64,000 nucleotides of DNA from contig NZ_CP101989.1 of NCBI RefSeq assembly GCF_024508275.1, positions 1 to 64,000 of the forward strand, written 5' to 3'. Each line of letters opens with the position of its first letter. Position 1 is the first letter of the stretch. The stretch comes from Cellulomonas wangsupingiae (GTDB taxonomy: Bacteria > Actinomycetota > Actinomycetes > Actinomycetales > Cellulomonadaceae). Below the pieces are notes generated by a model, which saw nothing but the letters and a program-made list of their open reading frames with translations, ran no database searches and had not been told where the DNA came from. Position numbers and translations under genes: made by a program. Positions 14,891-25,778 of the stretch are shown in pieces.

Positions 14891-15460
14891 CCTGCACGAA
14901 TGCGGCGTCCGGTACCCGTCCGACCGACGGGTGCCGGGCACCGTGCACGAGCCACGGCAGATGTGGTGTACAGTCATTGCTGCGTCAAGCCGCGCGAACA
15001 CGTCCGCGGCGCTCTTCGGTCTCTCAGCATCGAAGCGAGAACCATACGCACCCGGCAGCGCCGCTGCCGGCCAGGATCTCCGCCCACAGGGGGCGGAGCG
15101 GAAGCAGAGAACATCACACACACCACCTTCGAGCACCGGCCGGTCGCTGCTGCGATCGACGAGAGCTCAGGAACGGACGCCGTCTGGCGGTCCGTCGACG
15201 ACGACCTGTGGGTCGGGACCGTCGACGGTGAGTACGCCGGGCTGATCGTCCGTGACCCCGACGGCTTCCATGCCCACGACCGCTGGACGCGGCACGTGGG
15301 CATCGCCCCGACGTTCGACCGTGCGACGTGCCTCCTGGCACCGGCCCGCACCCGCCCCCACCGGGCACGTCGCACGTCGACCCTTCACCGTCTGCGCCCC
15401 TCGGGGCGTGGCAACCGGCGCCGCACCAGCGCGCCGACCGACCGAACGAGAGAAGACATC
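14891..15460 (+). other. Long csp leader with a coding-like strip
   Basis: This 570-bp stretch separates rtcB from the cold-shock gene. A TACAGT -10-like hexamer is at 14969-14974. From about 15115 to 15380 one frame has strong high-GC third positions and protein-like sequence ([20 protein letters not shown], then [16 protein letters not shown]). This frame continues without a stop into the csp start, but I find no ATG or GTG with a ribosome-binding site for it. It may be an 80-residue gene damaged at both ends, or part of a long csp leader. Confidence 0.4.
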
Positions 15461-15667
15461 ATGACCACCGGCACCGTGAAGTGGTTCAACGCGGAGAAGG
15501 GCTTCGGCTTCATCTCCCCCTCGGACGGCTCCGCCGACGTGTTCGCACACTTCAGCGCGATCGTCTCGACGGGCGGCTTCCGCACGCTCGAGGAGAACCA
15601 GCAGGTCGAGTTCGAGGTCACGCAGGGCCCCAAGGGCCTGCAGGCGTCGGACATCCGTCCGCTCTGA
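15461..15667 (+). CDS. cspA: Cold-shock domain protein
   Basis: This 68-residue protein is a single cold-shock domain with the two RNA-binding motifs KGFGFIS and VFAHFSAI. It is a nucleic-acid chaperone expected to melt RNA structure. It starts at ATG 15461 after an AACGAGAGAAGAC ribosome-binding region. The long upstream leader is consistent with leader-mediated control seen in csp genes, but that is inference. A strong hairpin follows the gene. Confidence 0.96.
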   Translation: MTTGTVKWFNAEKGFGFISPSDGSADVFAHFSAIVSTGGFRTLEENQQVEFEVTQGPKGLQASDIRPL

Positions 15668-15711
15668 TCCACACCGTCGTCCCCGTGCCTGCACGGGTCT
15701 GACTGACGCCC

Positions 15712-15746
15712 ACGAGGGCCGCGCAGCACTGCTGCGCGGCCCTCGT
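15712..15746. terminator. Strong terminator between csp and the convergent gene
   Basis: A near-perfect inverted repeat (arms 15712-15728 and 15730-15746, ACGAGGGCCGCGCAG with its complement) lies 45 bp after csp and 29 bp before the end of the minus-strand gene. It probably terminates both. Confidence 0.85.
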
Positions 15747-15774
15747 CGTGTCCGGGGGTCGGTCCTGTCCGACG

Positions 15775-16341
15775 TCAGGCGCGGACGCCGCCGCGTGCCC
15801 GGCGGAGGATGTCGGCGAGGACGTCGTCGGTGTAGACCGGCCGCGGCTCGTCGGTGGTCGTACCGTCCTCGAGCGTCGCCCAGTGCCAGTGGGGCCGCAC
15901 CTCGGCCGTCGGGCCGTCGTCGTCGAGCTGCAGGTCCAGGACGACGGCGTAGCGGTACCCGAACCGTCGCTGGATGGCCCGCGCCGCGGTCAGGTCGGCC
16001 GTCCCGGGGGCCGCGGTCGCCGCGTCGGCCGTGAGCTCGACCAGCAGCAGGTTGTGCTCCGGCCCCAGGCGGCCGCGCTGGTGCACGATCAGGTGGGGCG
16101 GCCGGTGGGTCGTCCCGTCGAGGCGCACGGACGACTCCAGCACCATGCCCGAGCGGTCGTACTCCGCGTCGACGTCCCACGTCTTCTCGATCATGGAGCG
16201 CAGCGACCAGCCGAGGTGGAACGAGATGGTCCTCTCGGAGGGACGGCTCGTGCCGGCGGACGGCGCGAACAGCGTCCACTCGTCGACGAGAGTGGTGGTG
16301 AGTGCGATGCGTACCCGGGCCTGCAGGTCGGCGAGGAGCAT
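15775..16341 (-). CDS. Conserved hypothetical protein
   Basis: I do not recognise this 188-residue protein. It has no signal peptide or membrane helix and looks like a soluble alpha/beta protein. It contains HLIVHQRGRLGPEHNLLLVE followed by YRYAVVLDLQLDD, which recalls small restriction-endonuclease-like folds (a Glu/Asp and Lys-poor version), but key catalytic residues cannot be assigned. The ATG at 16341 has a weak ribosome-binding site. It is convergent with csp, and the acetyltransferase lies upstream on the same strand after 74 bases. Confidence 0.6.
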   Translation of the reverse strand: MLLADLQARVRIALTTTLVDEWTLFAPSAGTSRPSERTISFHLGWSLRSMIEKTWDVDAEYDRSGMVLESSVRLDGTTHRPPHLIVHQRGRLGPEHNLLLVELTADAATAAPGTADLTAARAIQRRFGYRYAVVLDLQLDDDGPTAEVRPHWHWATLEDGTTTDEPRPVYTDDVLADILRRARGGVRA

Positions 16342-16415
16342 GCCGGGACGCTACTGCGCGACGGCGGTCCTGCGCAGGGACTTCTGGCCGTGACGGGGCG
16401 GCAGGTGTCTGCGCG

Positions 16416-17120
16416 TCAGACCATGCCGAGCTGCTCGCGCACCGGGCCGAGTCCTTCGATCCGGACGTCGAGGCGCAGCTCGTCCGGCCGGGCGTCCCAG
16501 TCGGCACGGTCGAGGACGAACAGCTGGCTGTCGATCGGCCCGTCCTCGCGTGCCTGGTGCAGGATGCCGTTGGGCCGGTAGCCGATCTTGCGGCTGACGC
16601 CCGAGGAGCCGGGGTTGTCGACGAAAGCCGAGCTGGTCGCGTGCCGGGCGTCGAACCCCTCGAAGAGCAGGTGCAGGACGAGCAGCCGCATCCGCGTGCC
16701 CACGCCGCCGTGCTGGTGCCGCAGACCGAGCCACGAGCCCGTCGCGGCCGTCCGCGTCACCAGGAAGTCCTTGGCGTACACGCCCTGCGTCCCCAACGGC
16801 TCACCGTCGCGCACCACGGCCAGCTCGATCGCCCAGTCCCACGGCGTTGTACGTTGGCGCAGGCCCCACTGGTACGTCATCACGCTGCGGGCGACCTGCA
16901 CCGGCGTGCCGCGCGTCCACGGCACCAGGAAGGGCATGTAGTCCGGCTGGTGCACACCCTGGGCGGCGAGCCGGGCCAGGTCGAGCAGCATCCGGTCGTC
17001 CGGCGCCCGCAGCTCGAGGTCCCCGCTGATCACGCGCAGCCCGGTCAGCGGCCAGACCTGCTCGTCGGTGAGCGTCACCGGCACCGCCGGGGAGGTCTGC
17101 GTCGCGGGGGAGTCGTCCAT
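16416..17120 (-). CDS. GNAT-family N-acetyltransferase
   Basis: This 234-residue protein resembles RimJ/RimL-type acetyltransferases that use acetyl-CoA to acetylate amines. The core has a beta-strand with WAIELAVVRDGEPLGTQGVY, the acetyl-CoA loop region LGLRHQHGGVGTRMRLLVLH (degenerate Q/RxxGxG/A) and FVDNPGSSGVSRKIGYRPNG, the classic N-x-x-S-x-x-V-x-x-K-x-G-Y segment. The substrate is not predictable. I chose the ATG at 17120; an upstream in-frame start at 17174 would add 18 residues. Confidence 0.82.
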   Translation of the reverse strand: MDDSPATQTSPAVPVTLTDEQVWPLTGLRVISGDLELRAPDDRMLLDLARLAAQGVHQPDYMPFLVPWTRGTPVQVARSVMTYQWGLRQRTTPWDWAIELAVVRDGEPLGTQGVYAKDFLVTRTAATGSWLGLRHQHGGVGTRMRLLVLHLLFEGFDARHATSSAFVDNPGSSGVSRKIGYRPNGILHQAREDGPIDSQLFVLDRADWDARPDELRLDVRIEGLGPVREQLGMV

Positions 17121-17210
17121 GCCCGCAGCGTCCCCGGTCGCCGGTACGGGGTCAACCCGACGCGGACGACCCACCCTGAGCGTGAGGGCGGGCGGTGGAG
17201 GACGCGCAGC

Positions 17211-17304
17211 TGACCAGTGGTCACCGAGGGGTCCTCCGGGTGACCAGTGGTCAGTTGGTGGGTCTGTGGTGCTCGATCGGGTCTCCCAACTGACCAGTGG
17301 TCAC
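17211..17304. repeat. GACCA-S-TGGTC palindrome cluster 1
   Basis: Three copies of the 13-mer TGACCAGTGGTCA occur at 17211-17223, 17241-17253 and 17291-17303, with start-to-start spacing of 30 and 50 bp. The last two lie inside a larger inverted repeat: 17240-17258 and 17286-17304 are 19-base arms that are complementary except at the palindrome centre. The same element, in opposite orientation, occurs at 35.05-35.23 kb. Its function is unknown. Confidence 0.85.
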
Positions 17305-17336
17305 CCGGCGACGGGTAGGCCGCGCCCGGGGACGCG

Positions 17337-17369
17337 ACGAGGGCGCCGCGCATCGCGCGGCGCCCTCGT
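17337..17369. terminator. GC-rich hairpin upstream of the acetyltransferase
   Basis: A perfect 14-bp stem (17337-17350 with 17356-17369) with a CATCG loop. It lies about 120 bp beyond the end of the cellulase gene and may act as a backup terminator for it. Confidence 0.7.
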
Positions 17370-17443
17370 GCGGTGTCCGACCGCCCCCGCGTCGGACACC
17401 AGCCCGGACGGGCGGAACGGGCCGCCCGCCCGGGGGTTGGATC

Positions 17444-17486
17444 GGTCCCGGTCCGGCGACGTCGGGGGTCGAGCCGGACCGGGACC
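17444..17486. terminator. Cellulase gene terminator
   Basis: A perfect 14-bp stem (GGTCCCGGTCCGGC with its complement) with a 15-nt loop begins 7 bases after the cellulase stop codon on the minus strand. Confidence 0.8.
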
Positions 17487-17492
17487 CGTCTG

Positions 17493-20072
<2,580 letters not shown>

Positions 20073-20094
20073 CGGCAGCGAGCGTGGTCGCGTG

Positions 20095-20958
20095 TCAGGA
20101 CGCGGGCGTCTCGCCCTCGTCCGGCGTCTTCGGGGTCGAGCGGCGCGTCGCCCGGCGGGCGGTCTCCTGCGCCGCGTCGCGGGCCTCCTTGGCCTTGTCC
20201 CCGAGCTCCTCGGTCGCGTGGCCGACGGCCTCCGCCGCCTTGCCCACGGCGTCGCGGCCCTTGGCCACCGCGGAACCGGCCGCCTCGCCGACCGCGTCGG
20301 CGGCGTTGCCCACGGCGTCGGACAGGTCCGCCGTGGCCGTGTTCGCGCGAGCCTTGAGGGACTCGCCGCCGAGCGAGTCGGCAGGCTCCCACGGCTCGGC
20401 CCACGGGTCCGTGGTCGATCGCGAGCGGAGCCACGAGAACGCCGCGGCACCGGCACCCACGAGCCCTGCGACCAGGAAGAACACCTTGACGCCCGAGTGC
20501 TTGCGGTCCGCCTTGGCGGCCTCCTTGGCGGCCTTCTTCGCCGCCTTGGCGACCTTCTTGGAGTGCTTGCCCGCCTGCGTCGCGGCGACGTCCGCCGCGT
20601 GCTCGACCTGCGCACCCGCCCGCGCGGCGGCCAGGTTCACCGCGGCGACGAGCTGGGGGATGAGGTCGTCGACCAGCTTGTCGTGCGCGGTGTCGATGGC
20701 CGGCGTCGCCAGCTTCGCGGCCTTCTCCACCTGCGGCGCGGCGGTCTTGACGCTCTCCTTGTACAGGTGCTCCACCTGCGGCACGAGCCACGCGACGAAG
20801 GCCTCGACCTTCGGCGTCGTCCAGTCCTTGGCCTGGCCGGCGGCGTCACTTGCCTTCGTGGCGCCGTACCTGGCGCCGTCGGCGAGCGAGGCGCCGAGCC
20901 CGGCTGCCTGTCCCTTGAGGCGTTCGGTGTCCACGTCGATCTTCGGACGATGGGTCAT
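20095..20958 (-). CDS. Ala/Lys-rich helical membrane protein
   Basis: This 287-residue protein is almost entirely helical. It begins with a short N-terminal domain, has a Lys/Ala-rich basic stretch (about 145-170), one membrane helix ([21 protein letters not shown] near residue 178), and a long C-terminal tail with repeated Ala-rich 11-residue-like units ([17 protein letters not shown] and similar), reminiscent of LEA or apolipoprotein-like amphipathic helices. It may be an envelope or stress protein; no enzymatic motif is present. The ATG at 20958 follows a GGGAGTC ribosome-binding site. It is divergent from the cyclophilin. Confidence 0.7.
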   Translation of the reverse strand: MTHRPKIDVDTERLKGQAAGLGASLADGARYGATKASDAAGQAKDWTTPKVEAFVAWLVPQVEHLYKESVKTAAPQVEKAAKLATPAIDTAHDKLVDDLIPQLVAAVNLAAARAGAQVEHAADVAATQAGKHSKKVAKAAKKAAKEAAKADRKHSGVKVFFLVAGLVGAGAAAFSWLRSRSTTDPWAEPWEPADSLGGESLKARANTATADLSDAVGNAADAVGEAAGSAVAKGRDAVGKAAEAVGHATEELGDKAKEARDAAQETARRATRRSTPKTPDEGETPAS

Positions 20959-21150
20959 CTGCGACTCCCGCGCTGTCTCGGCTGGTCTCGGCTGCTGCTG
21001 CTGACGTCTTCTCACATGCTGCTCGACGCTGTGACCTCACACTCTGCCACCGCTGCGGCTCTCGTGCCCGGTGCACAGGGGTGGTTCGCCCGGCGCGAAT
21101 CCTGTGACGTGCCGCAGTGCGGCGTCGGTGACGGGTGCCAGACTGGAGGC

Positions 21151-21690
21151 ATGTTCGCGACCATCCACACGTCCGCCGGTGACATCCGGGTCGAGCTCTA
21201 CGAGAACCACACGCCGCGCACCGTCGAGAACTTCGTCGGGCTGGCGAAGGGCACCATCGAGTGGACCGACCCGTCCACCGGCGCGCCCCGCACGGACCCC
21301 CTGTACTCGGGCGTCGTCTTCCACCGGGTGATCCCCGGATTCATGATCCAGGGCGGGGACCCGCTCGGCACCGGCCGCGGCGGCCCGGGCTACCAGTTCG
21401 ACGACGAGATCCACCCCGAGCTGACCTTCTCCGAGCCGTACCTGCTCGCCATGGCCAACGCCGGCAAGCAGCTCAACCCCGTGACCGGCAAGGTCGGCGG
21501 GACCAACGGCTCGCAGTTCTTCATCTCCGTCGCCCCGACGACGTGGCTGAACGGCAAGCACACGATCTTCGGCAAGGTCGCGGACGAGGAGAGCCGCAAG
21601 GTCGTCGACGCCATCGCCGCCGTGCGCACGCGTCCGGGCGACCGTCCGGTCGAGGACGTCACCATCACGTCGATCACGGTGGAGGACTGA
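21151..21690 (+). CDS. ppiA: Peptidyl-prolyl cis-trans isomerase (cyclophilin)
   Basis: This cytoplasmic cyclophilin of 179 residues isomerises prolyl peptide bonds during folding. It has the [14 protein letters not shown] active-site motif with the catalytic Arg, then [10 protein letters not shown] and [11 protein letters not shown]. There is no signal peptide. The ATG at 21151 follows TGGAGGC. The next gene, a rhomboid protease, starts 16 bases downstream, as in many Actinobacteria. Confidence 0.94.
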   Translation: MFATIHTSAGDIRVELYENHTPRTVENFVGLAKGTIEWTDPSTGAPRTDPLYSGVVFHRVIPGFMIQGGDPLGTGRGGPGYQFDDEIHPELTFSEPYLLAMANAGKQLNPVTGKVGGTNGSQFFISVAPTTWLNGKHTIFGKVADEESRKVVDAIAAVRTRPGDRPVEDVTITSITVED

Positions 21691-21706
21691 GATCAGCGGT
21701 TCCCAC

Positions 21707-22585
21707 GTGCCGGGCGGCCCCGTCGCGGGGCCGCCCGCTGTGCCGGGTGACGACGCGGCGCAGCCTCCGGTCTGCCCGCGCCACCCGGACCGCGTGGCCT
21801 ACGTGCGGTGCCAGCGGTGCGGGCGCCCGGCGTGCCCGGAGTGCCAGCGCCCCGCACCGGTCGGCGTGCACTGCGTCGACTGCGTGGCGCAGGCGGCGCA
21901 GGGCGCGCGTGACGGGCGCACCGTCCTCGGTGGGCGCGTGCGCGGCGGGCGCCCCGTCGTCACGCTGACGTTCATCGGGCTGTGCGCGGTGTCGTACCTG
22001 CTGCAGCTGACCGTGCCGGCCTGGACGTCCCGGTGGGCGTTCAGCCCGGTGGCGGGCTCGGTGGAGCCGTGGCGCTTCCTGACGGCGGCGTTCCTGCACT
22101 CGCCGGGCCAGGTGTTCCACATCCTGTTCAACATGATCGCGCTGTGGATGGTGGGGCCGTACCTCGAGAGCACCCTCGGGCGTGCGCGGTTCGCGACGCT
22201 CTACCTGCTCAGCGCGCTCGGCGGCTCGGTGGGTGCCGTGCTGCTGGCACCCGCGACCGGCACGTGGCTGACGCCGATGGTCGGCGCCTCCGGGGCCGTG
22301 TTCGGCCTCTTCGGCGCGGTCCTGGTGGTGCTCCGCCGCATGGGACGCGACGCGGGACCCATCCTCGGCATCATCGTCCTCAACGGCGTGCTCGGCTTCG
22401 TGCTGCCGGGGATCGCCTGGCAGGCGCACCTCGGCGGGCTCCTCGTCGGAGCACTCCTGGGGGCCGCGTTCGCGTACGCCCCGCGGGAGCGGCGAGGGCT
22501 GGTGGGGTGGGCGGCACCGCTGGTGACGCTCGTCGTGCTGGTCGGCGCCACGTGGTCGATGTACGCCGCCTACGGGCTGGCGTGA
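21707..22585 (+). CDS. Rhomboid intramembrane protease with zinc-finger N-terminus
   Basis: This 292-residue protein carries an N-terminal Cys/His cluster (CPRHPDRVAYVRCQRCGRPAC, then CPEC and CVDC) resembling a B-box-type zinc finger, followed by six membrane helices. The rhomboid active site shows HILFNMIAL in helix 2, the catalytic serine in GASGAVFG in helix 4 and the catalytic histidine in WQAHLGGLL in helix 6. It cleaves membrane proteins within the bilayer; the substrate is unknown. The GTG at 21707 is close to the cyclophilin stop. Confidence 0.92.
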   Translation: MPGGPVAGPPAVPGDDAAQPPVCPRHPDRVAYVRCQRCGRPACPECQRPAPVGVHCVDCVAQAAQGARDGRTVLGGRVRGGRPVVTLTFIGLCAVSYLLQLTVPAWTSRWAFSPVAGSVEPWRFLTAAFLHSPGQVFHILFNMIALWMVGPYLESTLGRARFATLYLLSALGGSVGAVLLAPATGTWLTPMVGASGAVFGLFGAVLVVLRRMGRDAGPILGIIVLNGVLGFVLPGIAWQAHLGGLLVGALLGAAFAYAPRERRGLVGWAAPLVTLVVLVGATWSMYAAYGLA

Positions 22586-22605
22586 CGCTCCCCAGAGTTG
22601 CTCAC

Positions 22606-22641
22606 ACCTGTGGAATTACACCGGTGTAGTTTTCCACAGGT
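22606..22641. repeat. Composite palindrome near crgA
   Basis: A 36-bp palindromic element has outer arms ACCTGTGGAA (22606-22615) and TTCCACAGGT (22632-22641) enclosing a perfect 12-bp palindrome TACACCGGTGTA (22617-22628). It sits in the 160-bp spacer between the rhomboid gene and crgA. Nearby are DnaA-box-like words (TTTTCCACA near 22630-22638, TGTGGACAC near 22653-22662, TTGTGGACG near 22677-22685). Confidence 0.7.
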
Positions 22642-22682
22642 CTGTGCACCGCCTGTGGACACCGAACGTGGCCGGTTGTGGA

Positions 22683-22717
22683 CGAGGCTGTGTGCACGCG
22701 CGGTGCACACAGCCTCG
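22683..22717. terminator. Bidirectional terminator between rhomboid gene and crgA
   Basis: A perfect 15-bp stem (CGAGGCTGTGTGCAC with its complement) and a 5-nt GCGCG loop lie 28 bases beyond the crgA stop and about 100 bases beyond the rhomboid gene stop. Confidence 0.85.
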
Positions 22718-22745
22718 TGAGGGTCGTCGGCGGACGCCGGGGACG

Positions 22746-22997
22746 TCAGCGCCAGCGGGTCAGCATGCCGAAGCCCACGATGATGATCGTGAAGCCGATG
22801 GCGAGGTTCCACTGGCCGATCCCGGGGACCGGGTAGCCGGCACCGGGGGACAGGTACGTGACCACCAGCCAGATGAGGCCGAGGATCATCAGGCCCAGTG
22901 ACACGGGCAGGAACCAGCGCGGCAGCGGCTTGGGCGCGGACGCCTTCGTCGGCGGCGGGGTGTACGTCGCCTTCTTGCGCGGCTTCGACTCGGGCAC
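22746..22997 (-). CDS. crgA: Cell division protein CrgA
   Basis: CrgA is a small actinobacterial membrane protein that helps organise the divisome and affects FtsZ ring formation. The 83-residue product has a basic, Pro-rich N-terminus (VPESKPRKKATYTPPP) and two membrane helices (LGLMILGLIWLVVTYL and LAIGFTIIIVGFGMLT), with the typical GxGQWN segment between them. The GTG at 22997 follows AGGAGCC. It lies near the kinase/PBP/RodA cluster, its usual setting. Confidence 0.93.
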   Translation of the reverse strand: MPESKPRKKATYTPPPTKASAPKPLPRWFLPVSLGLMILGLIWLVVTYLSPGAGYPVPGIGQWNLAIGFTIIIVGFGMLTRWR

Positions 22998-23187
22998 GGG
23001 CGGGGCTCCTGTCTGCGACGGTGCGGTGAGCGGGCGTGGCATCGACACCACCGGGTCGACCGCGCGTGCGCCGACCGGGTGTCCGGCGTGATCGACCTGC
23101 TCACCGGTGTCGGCGTGCCGCCGAACGTGACCTAGCGTAGTGCTGTCGTCCCGCGGGCCGTGCGGGGACCGTGCGGAGGGAGTGGCT

Positions 23188-24078
23188 GTGCCCGAGAACG
23201 CCACCCCACCGAGCCGCGGACCGCGCCGCCGCGGTCTGGCTCGCGGCGCCGGTGCCGTGGGGCTCGTCCTGGGGATGTCCGGGATGCTCTTCACCGTCAA
23301 CGCCCGCAGCGCCGGCGCGGACGACGCGCGGCACCCGCAGGACCTCCAGGAGCTCACGCAGCAGCAGGCGGCGACGGTCGAGCGGCTGTCCGCCGAGGTC
23401 GACGAGCTGCGGGCCGAGGTGGAGGCGCTCACCGCCGAGCAGAACGCGCTGGCGGGGCGTCCCGAGGTCGCCCCCGACCCCGGCGAGGTCGTCGCCGCCG
23501 GCTCGTCACCCGTCACCGGGCGCGGTCTCGTCGTCTCGCTCGACGACGCCCCGGTCGACACGCGGCGCGACGACGTCAACGCGGACCTGCTGGTCGTGCA
23601 CCAGCAGGACATCCAGTCCGTCATGAACGCCCTGTGGGCCGGCGGGGCCGAGGCGATGGGCCTCATGGACCAGCGCGTCGTGTCGACGACCGGCGTGCAG
23701 TGCCAGGGCAACGTGCTGCGGCTGCACGGGCGCATGTACTCGCCGCCGTTCGTCATCACCGTCGTCGGGGACCCCGGTCAGCTCCGCAACGCGCTGGGGG
23801 AGGACCCCGCCGTCCGCAGCTACGTGCGCGACGCGGGGGAGCTCGGGCTGGGCTGGGAGGTCGAGGACCGCGACAGCGTCGAGCTGCCCGCGTACTCCGG
23901 CGCGACGGAGCTGTCCTGGGCGCAGGTGCCCGACGACGTCGAGGTGCTCCCCGGCCTGCCCGCCCCGGCGCCGACGGTGCCGACGGACGGCGGTGACGAC
24001 GCGAAGGCCGGCGGGCCGCAGCCGGCCGCGCCCGTCGTCACCGTGCCGTCGTCCGCGCCCGCGGGGAGACGCCTGTGA
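23188..24078 (+). CDS. DUF881 membrane-anchored protein
   Basis: This 296-residue protein has one N-terminal membrane helix (GAVGLVLGMSGMLFTV), a coiled coil of about 45 residues (LTQQQAATVERLSAEVDELRAE...) and the extracytoplasmic DUF881 domain (RGLVVSLDDAP, then LLVVHQQDIQSVMNALWAGGAEAM). The family is common near division and cell-wall genes in Gram-positive bacteria; its function is not settled. The tail is Pro/Ala-rich. The GTG at 23188 follows GGAGGGAG. The stop overlaps the sortase start. Confidence 0.85.
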   Translation: MPENATPPSRGPRRRGLARGAGAVGLVLGMSGMLFTVNARSAGADDARHPQDLQELTQQQAATVERLSAEVDELRAEVEALTAEQNALAGRPEVAPDPGEVVAAGSSPVTGRGLVVSLDDAPVDTRRDDVNADLLVVHQQDIQSVMNALWAGGAEAMGLMDQRVVSTTGVQCQGNVLRLHGRMYSPPFVITVVGDPGQLRNALGEDPAVRSYVRDAGELGLGWEVEDRDSVELPAYSGATELSWAQVPDDVEVLPGLPAPAPTVPTDGGDDAKAGGPQPAAPVVTVPSSAPAGRRL

Positions 24079-24836
24079 CCACGCCGCGCGTGGTGCTCCC
24101 GCCGGCGCACGCCCGCACGTCGCGCCCGCGCCGGGGTGCGTCGGTCGCGTACGGCGCGATCGGGGTGCTGGGCGAGCTGCTCATCACGCTCGGCGTGCTG
24201 CTGCTGGGGTTCCTCGTGTGGCAGCTGTGGTGGACCGACGTCGAGGGGGACCGCGCGCAGGCGGAGATCGTGCGGGACCTCGGCGCGCCGACGGCCACCG
24301 TGGAGCGCGACGACGGCGTGGCCGAGCCGCAGCCCGGCGAGCCGCCCGTGCTCGCGGAGCCGGCGCACGCCGCGTCCTTCGCGACGCTGACCGTGCCGCG
24401 CTGGGTGGGCGAGCCGGCGCGCCCCATCAGCCAGGGGACGGACCGCCGCACCGTGCTCGACGTGCTCGGCATCGGCCACTACGAGGGCACGGCCATGCCG
24501 GGCGGCGTCGGCAACCTCGCGCTCGCCGGTCACCGCGTGACGTTCGGCAAGCCGTTCAACCGCATCGAGGAGCTGCAGGTCGGCGACCCGCTCGTCGTGT
24601 GGACCACCGACGCCTGGTACGTGTACCGGGTGACGTCGACGGAGGTCGTCCTGCCGAAGGACGTGCGCGTGATCGCGCCGGTGCCCAACGAGCCGGGCGT
24701 CGCACCGACGGAGCGGTTCATCACCCTGACGACGTGCCACCCGATGTTCTCGGCGCGCGAGCGGTACGTCGTCCACGGCGTCTTCGAGTACTGGGCGGCG
24801 ACGGCCGACGGCACGCCCGCCGAGCTGCTCGGGTGA
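24075..24836 (+). CDS. Class E sortase
   Basis: Sortase E attaches surface proteins to peptidoglycan in high-GC Gram-positives, usually recognising LAXTG. The 253-residue protein has an N-terminal membrane helix (about 30-50), a linker and a sortase domain with the catalytic His in LAGHRVTF, the catalytic Cys in TLTTCHP and the Arg in ARERYVVHG. The GTG at 24075 overlaps the previous stop. No LPXTG or LAXTG substrate gene is next to it. Confidence 0.93.
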   Translation: MTTPRVVLPPAHARTSRPRRGASVAYGAIGVLGELLITLGVLLLGFLVWQLWWTDVEGDRAQAEIVRDLGAPTATVERDDGVAEPQPGEPPVLAEPAHAASFATLTVPRWVGEPARPISQGTDRRTVLDVLGIGHYEGTAMPGGVGNLALAGHRVTFGKPFNRIEELQVGDPLVVWTTDAWYVYRVTSTEVVLPKDVRVIAPVPNEPGVAPTERFITLTTCHPMFSARERYVVHGVFEYWAATADGTPAELLG

Positions 24837-24906
24837 CGGCTCGGGTGACAGCGCGGGTGACCGCCAGTCGGGACCGGGCTGGGCGCACGACGACGGGAGG
24901 CACATG

Positions 24907-25065
24907 ATGTACGGATGGCTGTGGCGGCACCTGCCGGGCCCGACGCCCGTGCGCCTGGTGCTCGCCGTGCTGCTGGCCGCAGCCGCGCTGGCCGCGTGCT
25001 TCCTGTGGGTCTACCCCGCGGTGGCGCCCTACATGCCTTTCAACGAGACCACGGTGGGTGAGTGA
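24907..25065 (+). CDS. Small membrane protein
   Basis: This 52-residue protein has a basic N-terminus (MYGWLWRHLPGPTPVR), one hydrophobic helix (LVLAVLLAAAALAACFLWVY) and a short tail PAVAPYMPFNETTVGE. Similar small proteins are found between the sortase and the pabA/trpG gene in related genomes. Function unknown. I chose the ATG at 24907 because the GGGAGG ribosome-binding site is then 6 bases away; the ATG at 24904 is an alternative. The stop overlaps the next start (TGATG). Confidence 0.85.
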   Translation: MYGWLWRHLPGPTPVRLVLAVLLAAAALAACFLWVYPAVAPYMPFNETTVGE

Positions 25066-25688
25066 TGACGCGGATCCTGGTCGTCGACAACTACGACTCG
25101 TTCGTCTACACGATCGTCGGCTACCTCGACCAGCTCGGTGCCAAGACGGAGGTCGTCCGCAACGACGCCGTCCCGTCGGCGGCCGAGCGGGCGGGGTACG
25201 ACGGCGTCCTCGTCTCACCCGGGCCCGGCGCCCCGGCCGCCGCCGGCGCCAGCACGCAGGTGATCCGCGACTGCGCGGCCGCCGGCACCCCCATGCTCGG
25301 CGTCTGCCTCGGCCACCAGGCCCTCGGCGAGGTCTTCGGCGGGACCGTGACGCACGCGCCCGAGCTGATGCACGGCAAGACGAGCGAGGTCGAGCACGGC
25401 GGCCAGGGCGTCCTCGCGGGGCTGCCCGTGCCGTTCACGGCGACGCGTTACCACTCGCTGGCCGTCGTCGACGGGACGTTCTCCGACGAGCTGGTCGTCA
25501 CGGCCCGCGCGAACGGGATCATCATGGGCCTGCAGCACCGCGAGCTGCCGCTGCACGGCGTGCAGTTCCACCCCGAGTCGGTGCTCACCGAGGGCGGCCA
25601 CCGCCTGCTCGCGAACTGGCTCGAGCTGTGCGGCGCCACCGACGCCGTCGAGCGCTCGGAAGGGCTGCACCCGCTCGTCCGGCTCTGA
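25065..25688 (+). CDS. pabA: Glutamine amidotransferase (PabA/TrpG type)
   Basis: This class I glutamine amidotransferase of 207 residues supplies ammonia to chorismate-using synthases for p-aminobenzoate or anthranilate. It shows VDNYDSFVYT, the oxyanion strand SPGPGAP, the nucleophile Cys in GVCLGHQALGE and the catalytic His-Glu in GVQFHPESVLTEGG. No synthase subunit is adjacent, as is usual for this actinobacterial locus beside pknB, so PabA versus TrpG cannot be decided. It starts at ATG 25065, which overlaps the previous stop. Confidence 0.92.
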   Translation: MTRILVVDNYDSFVYTIVGYLDQLGAKTEVVRNDAVPSAAERAGYDGVLVSPGPGAPAAAGASTQVIRDCAAAGTPMLGVCLGHQALGEVFGGTVTHAPELMHGKTSEVEHGGQGVLAGLPVPFTATRYHSLAVVDGTFSDELVVTARANGIIMGLQHRELPLHGVQFHPESVLTEGGHRLLANWLELCGATDAVERSEGLHPLVRL

Positions 25689-25716
25689 GCGACGCCGCGC
25701 ACGTACGCACTGAGCA

Positions 25717-25751
25717 CGAACGCCCCCGAGCCTCGCGGCCGGGGGCGTTCG
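25717..25751. terminator. Terminator between pabA and pknB
   Basis: An 11-bp perfect stem (CGAACGCCCCC with GGGGGCGTTCG) and 13-nt loop lie between the convergent pabA and pknB genes and can serve both. Confidence 0.85.
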
Positions 25752-25778
25752 CGTCCGTGCGTCGTCGGTCGTGCGTCG

